From CAZMVY01 sp964569765 (GTDB taxonomy: Bacteria; Planctomycetota; Phycisphaerae; UBA1845; PWPN01): a stretch of 18,515 bases of DNA. The stretch is taken from the NCBI GenBank assembly GCA_964569765.1, contig CAZMVY010000078.1, positions 1 through 18,515 on the forward strand. The letters are read 5' to 3'. Position 1 is the first letter of the stretch; each line of letters starts with the position of its first letter. A program made the position numbers and the translations under genes. The notes beneath the pieces were generated by a model. It was not told where the DNA came from. It made no database searches and worked only from the letters and a program-made list of their open reading frames with translations. This document shows, piece by piece, positions 13,162 through 18,515 of the stretch.

Positions 13162-14826
13162 ATGAGTTTCTACCCGGCCATCGTGCGGGCGTACGCCGCC
13201 TTTCGCGAGCCGCAACTCGCCCGCATCCACCGCGATCCGATGTCCGTCCAAAGGCAGACGCTCCTGCGGCTCGTGCGCCGGGCGGCGGACACCGCCTGGG
13301 GTCGGCAGTTCGACTATGCGTCGATCCGCTCCGTGGCTGAGTATCAGCGCCGCGTCCCCATCCAGAACTACGCGAGCATGAAGCCTTGGTGGCAGCGGAA
13401 CTTCGACGGCGAGGCGGACATTACCTGGCCGGGCCTGCCGCCTTGGTTTGCCGCTACGTCGGGCACAACCGCCGGGGACAAGTACGTTCCGGTGACGCGC
13501 GAGCTCCTGCGCTCTCACGCCAGGGTTTCGGCGGATCTCATCGCCTTCTACGCACGACGTCGTCCGGATCGTGCGCGGGCTCTTTTCGACGGTGTCTTTC
13601 TCGGGCTCGGCGGCACCACGACGCTGGAGCGTCGCGGGGCTGTGCATGTGGGCGACGCCAGCGGCATTGCCGCAGGCCGCCTCTGCTGGCCGCTGACGCG
13701 CCGGTACAGCCCCGGTCGAGACATCGCGGCCATCGTGGACTGGGAGGAACGCATCGGCCGTATCGCCGAGCGTGCCGCGAGGCAGAACATCACTTTCCTC
13801 GCCGGCATCCCGAGCTGGGTGAAGGTCCTTCTCGACCGCGTGATCGCCGTAGCGGCGTCCGCCCACTCGCCTTCCAGGGGAGACCGAACGTGGGGCGAGG
13901 GCTGCCGCCCTGATCCGCGGCCCACCCGTCCGGGATCCGCAATCCGCGATCCGCAATCGTCCCCGAATCTCCAATGCCCGATCCCCAACCCCCGGCTCCT
14001 GGCCTCGCTCTGGCCGCACCTTACGCTTTTCGTCCACGGGGGCGTCTTCTTCGAGCCGTACCGCCCGATCTTCGATCAATACTTCGCCGGGTTGAATGTC
14101 GAGTATCTGGACATCTATTCGGCGAGCGAGGCTTCGATCGGCATCCAGACGGACCCGTGCGACCCCTCGCTTCTGCTCGCCCTCGACCACAACGTCTTCT
14201 ACGAGTTCGTGCCGCTGGAGGGGTGGGGCCGGCCTGGCGCGCCACGGCTGACCGTGGCCGACGTGCAGACGGGCGTTTCCTATGTCATCCTGCTGACCAC
14301 GTGCGCCGGCCTCTGGACCTACGATCTCGGTGACATCGTCCGCTTCACGAGCCTCCGCCCGCTCAGGCTGCGCATCACCGGTCGGCACAAGCTCTACATC
14401 AGCGCCTTCGGCGAGAACATCATCAGCGAACACGTGGAGGCGGCTGTCACGCATGCGTGCCGGTTCACCGGCGCCCGCGTCCACGAGTACACGGCCGCCC
14501 CGCGCTTCCCCGACGAGCGCCGCCCGCTGCCCGCACACGAGTACGTGATCGAGTTCGCCTTGGCGCCGGCGGACATGGACGCGTTCCGCCGCGCGATTGA
14601 CGCAAAGCTCTGCGAGCAGAGCCTGGACTACGCGATCAAGCGCCGGGGCGACCTGGCCATGTCCTGCGTCGAGGTCACAGCCGTCCCCGAAGGCACGTTC
14701 TATGAGTGGTTCAAACGGCGCGGCCGACTCGGCGGTCAGCACAAGGTCCCGCGTTGCGCGAACCACCGCGAGTACGTCGATGGGCTTCGCGCGATTGCCG
14801 AGGAGGTGCGGGATGCATCGCGGTAA
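13162..14826 (+). CDS. GH3-family acyl-adenylating enzyme (putative acyl-amido synthetase) with a repeat-derived insert
   Basis: A 554-residue protein of the GH3 auxin-responsive family within the ANL adenylating superfamily. Seen in order: SGTTAGDKYVPVT (ATP loop, about 100-112), FLAGIPSWVKVLLDRV, LFVHGGVFFEPYRPIF, YSASEASIGIQ, LWTYDLGDIVRFT and TGRHKLYISAFGENIISEH, then the mobile C-terminal domain. GH3 enzymes adenylate a carboxylic acid and pass it to an amino acid; bacterial substrates are mostly unknown. About 45 residues near 233-278 interrupt the family pattern and are encoded by repeat-like DNA. ATG 13162 is chosen because homology begins there and a terminator lies just upstream. 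No ribosome-binding site precedes it; TACCCT at 13149-13154 may be the -10 box of a leaderless message. ATG 13105 is an alternative. Confidence 0.87.
   Translation: MSFYPAIVRAYAAFREPQLARIHRDPMSVQRQTLLRLVRRAADTAWGRQFDYASIRSVAEYQRRVPIQNYASMKPWWQRNFDGEADITWPGLPPWFAATSGTTAGDKYVPVTRELLRSHARVSADLIAFYARRRPDRARALFDGVFLGLGGTTTLERRGAVHVGDASGIAAGRLCWPLTRRYSPGRDIAAIVDWEERIGRIAERAARQNITFLAGIPSWVKVLLDRVIAVAASAHSPSRGDRTWGEGCRPDPRPTRPGSAIRDPQSSPNLQCPIPNPRLLASLWPHLTLFVHGGVFFEPYRPIFDQYFAGLNVEYLDIYSASEASIGIQTDPCDPSLLLALDHNVFYEFVPLEGWGRPGAPRLTVADVQTGVSYVILLTTCAGLWTYDLGDIVRFTSLRPLRLRITGRHKLYISAFGENIISEHVEAAVTHACRFTGARVHEYTAAPRFPDERRPLPAHEYVIEFALAPADMDAFRRAIDAKLCEQSLDYAIKRRGDLAMSCVEVTAVPEGTFYEWFKRRGRLGGQHKVPRCANHREYVDGLRAIAEEVRDASR
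13866..13990 (+). repeat. Repeat-like DNA inserted in frame in the GH3 gene
   Basis: CTCGCC (13866-13871) and GGCGAG (13894-13899) face each other and enclose CCTTCCAGGGG. The words CCTTCCAG and GGGGCGAGGG also occur in the spacer at 5471-5494. Then come tandem heptamers ATCCGCA, ATCCGCG, ATCCGCA at 13935-13955 and degenerate units to about 13990. The encoded residues are rich in Pro, Arg, Ser and Asn and lie between two conserved GH3 segments. Confidence 0.65.
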
Positions 14827-14854
14827 CGATGCGGGCGGGGAGGCCGCTTTTCCT

Positions 14855-14875
14855 GTTTTCAAAAACTTTGAAAAC
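14855..14875. promoter_or_regulatory. AT-rich perfect palindrome, possible operator
   Basis: GTTTTCAAA-AAC-TTTGAAAAC is a perfect 9-bp inverted repeat with a 3-base centre, strikingly AT-rich against its GC-rich surroundings. It sits after the GH3 stop and just upstream of the prenyl synthase promoter. No T-run follows, so a protein-binding site is as likely as a terminator. Confidence 0.45.
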
Positions 14876-14887
14876 CGCTGAAAGCCC

Positions 14888-14916
14888 CTGACCGCCCTCG
14901 GGGGTGGCGATACAAT
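14888..14916 (+). promoter_or_regulatory. Promoter of the polyprenyl synthase gene
   Basis: CTGACC (14888-14893, four of six) and TACAAT (14911-14916, five of six) are separated by 17 bases. The predicted leader of about 60 bases contains a hairpin with an 8-bp stem, ACGGGCTC-AACG-GAGCCCGT, at 14934-14953. Confidence 0.58.
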
Positions 14917-14983
14917 CGCCCGCAAATGGCGGGACGGGCTCAACGGAGCCCGTGGCTGCGACCATCGACTGTCGATTACTACC

Positions 14984-15955
14984 ATGATCGAGCCGGCCCA
15001 ACTCTACGCGCCGATCGCTGAGCCGCTGAGCCGGGTCTCTCGGATCTTCGACGACGAACTGGCCAGCGACGAGGCCTTCGTGCGCGATCTCTACGCGCAC
15101 ATCGGGCGCTACCGCGGCAAGATGGTCCGGCCGGCGCTCGTGCTGCTCTCGGCGGAGGCGTGCGGGCGGGTGACAGACGATCACCTCGTGCTTGCGGCCG
15201 TGGTCGAGATGGTGCACATGGCCACGCTCGTGCACGATGACGTGCTCGACGACGCGGAGATGCGGCGGCGCGTGCCGACGGTCAACCGCCTCCGCGGCAA
15301 CGAAGCCGCCGTGCTGCTCGGCGACCTGCTCATCAGCCACGCGTTCCACCTGTGCAGCAGTCTCGACTCGTGCTACGCCTCGCGCCTGATCGGTTCGACG
15401 ACGAACACGGTATGCGAGGGCGAGCTGATGCAGGTCCATCACCGCGGCAACGCGGCGCTGACGGCGGACGAGTACTTCGCGATCATCTCGCGCAAGACCG
15501 CCAGCCTGATGAGCACGTGCTGCGTGCTCGGCGCGCGGTACGCCGGCGCGTCGCCGGCGAGGATCGCGCGCCTGGAGAACTATGGGCTCGATGTGGGCAT
15601 TGCGTTTCAGATCGTCGACGACGTGCTCGACATCGTCGGCTCGCCGCGGGAGATGGGCAAGACGCTCGGGCGCGACCTCGAGAAGGCGGAGCTGACGCTC
15701 CCGCTGATCCACTTCCTGGCCAACGCCCCCGAGGGTCCGCGGGCGAAAGCGGCCGAGGCCCTGCGGAACGGCAACCCCGCCCGGGCGTCGATCCTCCGCG
15801 AGCTGGTGGCGGGCAGCGAGAGCATCGAGTATGCGATGGGGGTAGCGGGGCAGTACGTCCGGTCGGCGCTGGGCAACATTGCGGTCCTGCCCGACTCGCC
15901 CGCCCGTCGATCGCTCGAGACCCTGGCGCAATTCATCGTTTGCCGACAGCACTGA
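14984..15955 (+). CDS. Polyprenyl (all-trans) diphosphate synthase
   Basis: A 323-residue helical prenyltransferase. The first aspartate-rich motif is DDVLD at residues 85-89 in MATLVHDDVLDDAEMRRR, and the second is DDVLD at 212-216 in FQIVDDVLDIVGS; both bind magnesium-diphosphate. RYRGKMVRPALVLLSAEA near the N-terminus supplies the usual isopentenyl-diphosphate site. The enzyme lengthens allylic diphosphates with isopentenyl diphosphate for quinone side chains or carrier lipids. The stretch after the second motif reads DLEKAELTLPLIH, whereas most relatives have GK before xTLP; here those are Ala and Glu, with a Lys one position earlier. ATG 14984 fits the family start but has no clear ribosome-binding site. 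The product chain length cannot be told (IspB- or HepT-like). It has its own promoter. Confidence 0.92.
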   Translation: MIEPAQLYAPIAEPLSRVSRIFDDELASDEAFVRDLYAHIGRYRGKMVRPALVLLSAEACGRVTDDHLVLAAVVEMVHMATLVHDDVLDDAEMRRRVPTVNRLRGNEAAVLLGDLLISHAFHLCSSLDSCYASRLIGSTTNTVCEGELMQVHHRGNAALTADEYFAIISRKTASLMSTCCVLGARYAGASPARIARLENYGLDVGIAFQIVDDVLDIVGSPREMGKTLGRDLEKAELTLPLIHFLANAPEGPRAKAAEALRNGNPARASILRELVAGSESIEYAMGVAGQYVRSALGNIAVLPDSPARRSLETLAQFIVCRQH

Positions 15956-16401
15956 CATTCCCGGCTTGGGTCCGGTCGGGGTAAGCTGCAGCGAAACGCG
16001 TGCCTGCCGTCCCACGGTCATTTTCGCCTGCCTGGCGCCTCCGATCGCGACCGTCGTCCTCGCGCAGGGCGACGCAGTCGGAATCGGCCGGCAGGGAACC
16101 TTTGGTTCGTCAGTCCGGAACTTCTCCGCATCTTCCGCGAGGGTTTGGCGATGTCGCGGGAGTGCCGCGCGTCATTCTGATAAGCCCTTCGGTTTCGCTC
16201 CGGATGACGGGGGTAGCCCCCGGTGTCGGGTGGCCTCCGGAGGCAGCATCAGGACTTCGGCCGCGCCGGAGCGCGCAACGCATGCTGATGTCATGCGACG
16301 GTTCGTTCGAGCCGCTTGGCATAACGGGCTGTGCCGGCTGCCGCAGTTTGTTTCGCCGTGGCGCATTGAGGCCGTGACGCATCGAGCCCCGGGGAACCGA
16401 C
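15956..16401. other. Non-coding region with a dispersed-repeat-like inverted element
   Basis: No reading frame is convincing. GTCATTC at 16171 faces GGATGAC at 16202-16208, the layout of the GTCATTCTGA... type of dispersed bacterial repeat. It is followed directly by a CGGGGG-TAG-CCCCCG hairpin at 16208-16222 without a T-run. Confidence 0.45.
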
Positions 16402-16429
16402 TTGCATGCCGCGCTGACCGGGCTAGAAT
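16402..16429 (+). promoter_or_regulatory. Putative promoter upstream of the metallophosphoesterase gene
   Basis: TTGCAT (16402-16407) and TAGAAT (16424-16429, five of six) are separated by 16 bases. The predicted start near 16436 leaves a leader of about 250 bases before the gene, in which no known riboswitch was recognised. Confidence 0.45.
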
Positions 16430-16667
16430 ACCTGCGTTCGGGCGATGGAGTCCGCCCTCAACCCTTGAACGACAGGGACGCGCCGTGTTCGGCGTTCGGC
16501 CCGGGGCAGGCCGGCTGTGGCGTCAGGGGGCAACCGATCCCCAGGATCTGATGACTCCTGCCGGTGCCATCGGCGGGGGTCCGCGGCGGTGCGGCGCGTC
16601 GAAGAAGAGACCCCACCCGGCGGAAGCGACCGGTCGGGATTCCTGAGGTCGGGTATGCCCGGCCGGC

Positions 16668-16681
16668 CGGTTCAAGAACCG
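16668..16681. promoter_or_regulatory. Palindrome immediately before the metallophosphoesterase start
   Basis: CGGTTC-AA-GAACCG is a 14-base site with perfect 6-base arms ending two bases before ATG 16684. It occupies the place of the ribosome-binding site, which is otherwise missing. It could be an operator or a translation-blocking hairpin; the two-base centre favours a DNA site. Confidence 0.35.
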
Positions 16682-16683
16682 AC

Positions 16684-17403
16684 ATGGCGATGCGCATTCT
16701 GATTATCTCAGACGTCCACGCTAACCCGTGGGCACTGGCGGCCGTCGAACGCGAGGCCGGCGTGGTGGACCACATCATTTGCGCGGGCGATACGGTCAAC
16801 TACGGGCCTGATCCCCGCGCGGCCGTCGCCTGGCTCCGGGAACGCGGGGCGATCACCGTCCGCGGCAATCACGACCATGCCGTGGCGTTCCAGACGGATC
16901 CGCGGGCGAATCCGGCGAAGCAGGCGCTGGCCCTCGCGATGGCCGATTGGACGCGGGCGCGACTGGATCCGGCGGATCGGCTGTGGCTCTGTCGTCTGCC
17001 GATTCGCCTTCACTGGGAGATCGCGGGCGTTCGATTCGTTGTCATTCACGCCACGCCGATCGACCCGCTGTACGACTACCGGCTTACTCCGCGGCTGCGC
17101 GATGCCATTCTCGATGACATTGCACGCGAGGTGCAGGGCGACGTGCTGATCCTCGGGCACACGCACCTGCCGCTGGTTCGCCGCCACGGGGACCTGCAGA
17201 TCGTGAACCCGGGTTCCCTTGGCCAGCCGTTGGACGGCGACGCGCGGGCGCCGTATGTGGTGTGGGAAGACGGCATGGTTCACGCACGGCGGGCGGAGTA
17301 CGACCGAACGCCGGCGTTGGAGGCCATCGGCGGGCTGCCGCTGGAGGCGGCGGTGCGAAAGGACCTGGCTGACATGCTGGAACAGGCGAAACTTGAGACG
17401 TGA
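16684..17403 (+). CDS. YfcE/MJ0936-like metallophosphoesterase
   Basis: A 239-residue calcineurin-like phosphoesterase with all the metal-site motifs: ISDVHAN near residues 8-14, CAGDTVNYGPDP near 36-47, VRGNHDHAV near 59-67, VIHATP near 121 and GHTHLP near 157, followed by NPGSLGQPLD. These enzymes use two metal ions to hydrolyse phosphodiesters or phosphomonoesters; the substrate is not predictable. Relatives are around 160-250 residues, so it is full length. ATG 16684 and ATG 16690 are both possible; neither has a Shine-Dalgarno sequence. Longer frames reaching back to 16564 give an arginine-rich extension and are rejected. Enolase follows after 99 bases on the same strand, so the two may share a transcript. 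Confidence 0.88.
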   Translation: MAMRILIISDVHANPWALAAVEREAGVVDHIICAGDTVNYGPDPRAAVAWLRERGAITVRGNHDHAVAFQTDPRANPAKQALALAMADWTRARLDPADRLWLCRLPIRLHWEIAGVRFVVIHATPIDPLYDYRLTPRLRDAILDDIAREVQGDVLILGHTHLPLVRRHGDLQIVNPGSLGQPLDGDARAPYVVWEDGMVHARRAEYDRTPALEAIGGLPLEAAVRKDLADMLEQAKLET

Positions 17404-17502
17404 TGTACCCGCGCACCGTAGCGGGATGGAAACAGATGGGACGCGGCCGGATAGCACTTCGGCGCGAGATACACGGGGCTTGTTGCACAGAGGAGCACAG
17501 CG

Positions 17503-18515
17503 ATGAATTGCAGGATTGACGCGGTTCGTGCATTGGAGATTCTGGACTCGCGAGGCAACCCGACGGTCCGCGTGTTCGTCACGCTGGACAACGGGGTCAC
17601 CGCATCGGCATCGGTGCCGTCGGGCGCCTCGACGGGCGAGAACGAAGCCGTGGAGTTGCGGGACGGCGACAAGAAGCGCTACGGCGGCAAGGGCGTGCTC
17701 AAGGCCGTGGCGAACGTCAATGAGAAGATCGGTCCGCGTCTGGTGGGCATGGCCGTGAACCGGCAGGCCGAGATCGACCGCATGATGATCGAGCTGGACG
17801 GCACGCCGAACAAGGGCAAGCTCGGAGCGAACGCGATCCTTGGCGTGTCGATGGCCGTGGCCCGCGCCGCGGCGGCCGCCGCCGATCTGCCTCTGTACGC
17901 CTATCTGGGCGGGACGGGGGCGGTTCGCCTCCCGGTGCCGATGATGAACATCCTGAACGGCGGCAAGCACGCCGACAACAGCGTGGACTTTCAGGAGTTC
18001 ATGTGCATGCCGATCGGCGCGCCGAGCTTCGCGGAGGCGCTGCGATACGGGGCGGAGACGTTCCACGCGCTCAAGTCGATCCTGCACAAGAAGGGCTATG
18101 CCACGAGCGTGGGCGACGAGGGCGGTTTTGCGCCGAATCTCAAGAGCAACGACGAGGCGTGCGAGGTGATCGTCGCCGCGATCGAGGCGGCGGGATACCG
18201 GCCGGGAAAGGATGTGGCCATCGCGCTGGATCCGGCGGCCAGCTCGTTCTTTGAGGACGGAGCGTACAATCTTTCCAAGAGCGGCCAGGGCCGCAAGAGC
18301 AGCGCCGAGATGACGGCGCTCTACAAGACGTGGGTCGAGAAGTATCCGATCGTCTCGATCGAGGACGGGCTGGCGGAGAACGACTGGGCGGGCTTCAAAC
18401 AGCACACGGCGGCGCTGGGCTCACGCATTCAGATCGTCGGCGATGACATCTACGTCACGAACACGCGCTTCATCGAGCGGGGTATCCGGGAGCAGTCCAC
18501 GAACGCGGTGCTCAT
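17503..18515 (+). CDS. eno: Enolase, 3' end outside window
   Basis: The first 337 residues of phosphopyruvate hydratase, the glycolytic enzyme that interconverts 2-phosphoglycerate and phosphoenolpyruvate. Seen: ALEILDSRGNPTVRV near residue 10, SVPSGASTGENEAVELRDGD near 37, GANAILGVSMAVARA near 107, PMMNILNGGKHADN near 145, the catalytic-site segment SVGDEGGFAPN near 205, and metal ligands in ALDPAAS, SIEDGLAEND and IVGDDIYVTN. The frame ends about 90 residues before the usual C-terminus near 430, just ahead of the conserved lysine segment KxNQIGT. ATG 17503 has AGAGGAG (17488-17494) eight bases upstream. No strong promoter is visible in the 99-base gap, so co-transcription with the phosphoesterase is plausible. 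Confidence 0.97.
   Translation, partial: MNCRIDAVRALEILDSRGNPTVRVFVTLDNGVTASASVPSGASTGENEAVELRDGDKKRYGGKGVLKAVANVNEKIGPRLVGMAVNRQAEIDRMMIELDGTPNKGKLGANAILGVSMAVARAAAAAADLPLYAYLGGTGAVRLPVPMMNILNGGKHADNSVDFQEFMCMPIGAPSFAEALRYGAETFHALKSILHKKGYATSVGDEGGFAPNLKSNDEACEVIVAAIEAAGYRPGKDVAIALDPAASSFFEDGAYNLSKSGQGRKSSAEMTALYKTWVEKYPIVSIEDGLAENDWAGFKQHTAALGSRIQIVGDDIYVTNTRFIERGIREQSTNAVL

Noticed and set aside
12862..14985. 707-residue open frame on the minus strand
   Set aside because: It runs antisense to the lipoprotein terminator and the GH3 gene, whose motifs are clear on the plus strand.
15879..16646. 255-residue open frame on the plus strand
   Set aside because: It overlaps the prenyl synthase end, contains repeat elements and a promoter, and has no motif.
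16436..16683. 6S, SRP or RNase P RNA, or a known riboswitch
   Set aside because: None of the conserved sequence words of these RNAs was found; the region is left as a possible leader.
16708..18405. 565-residue open frame on the minus strand
   Set aside because: It is antisense to the metallophosphoesterase and enolase genes, both of which have intact family motifs.

Overview
The window is visibly GC-rich bacterial DNA with eleven well-supported genes, several small or uncertain ones, and unusually long non-coding spacers. The gene set (a Ycf46/Ycf35/DUF2997 module outside a photosynthetic setting, a bacterial GH3 enzyme, a Mu Gp27-like helix-turn-helix protein, PilT) and the dispersed repeats in the spacers suggest Planctomycetota, perhaps a Phycisphaerae-like lineage. 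This is inference from gene content; there is no rRNA or other marker. No tRNA, rRNA, CRISPR array or recognisable transposase was seen.

Layout. Positions 1-1751 lie on the minus strand: a glycerophosphodiester phosphodiesterase (918-1751), apparently transcribed leaderless from a perfect TATAAT box, then an AGE-family sugar epimerase that runs off the left edge (1-741). From 1834 to 8600 everything is on the plus strand: a PflX-like radical SAM protein, a 66-residue protein, a Ycf46-type AAA ATPase, a Ycf35/DUF1257 protein, a DUF2997 protein, a zinc-ribbon membrane protein with a degenerate signal-peptidase-like domain, a TPR protein and a PilT-type ATPase. The first three are tightly coupled, and so are the DUF1257 and DUF2997 genes. 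A 305-base spacer with repeat hairpins separates the two groups.

From 8601 to 10327 there is a doubtful minus-strand gene and about 1 kb of non-coding DNA that contains a good promoter (TTGACA-17-TAAGCT) some 420 bases ahead of a glycogen-synthase-like glycosyltransferase (10328-11635). Then come a 68-residue helical protein (11932-12138), 620 bases without a gene, and a small EF-hand lipoprotein (12759-13004) with its own promoter and a clear intrinsic terminator. A GH3-family acyl-adenylating enzyme (13162-14826) carries an in-frame insert that looks like intergenic repeat DNA. A polyprenyl diphosphate synthase (14984-15955) follows, with its own promoter and leader hairpin. After another 728-base spacer come a YfcE-like metallophosphoesterase (16684-17403) and the start of enolase (17503 to the right edge).

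How the genes fit together. The most interesting unit is 1834-5451. In cyanobacteria and plastids, Ycf46 and Ycf35 are conserved but poorly understood; here they sit with DUF2997, a radical SAM enzyme and a second small protein that shares the DUF2997 strand-turn-strand pattern. A protein-remodelling or modification system acting on one of the small proteins is a reasonable hypothesis, not a demonstrated function. The remaining genes are housekeeping (enolase, prenyl synthase, phosphoesterases) or carbohydrate-related (epimerase, glycosyltransferase), with no evident shared pathway.
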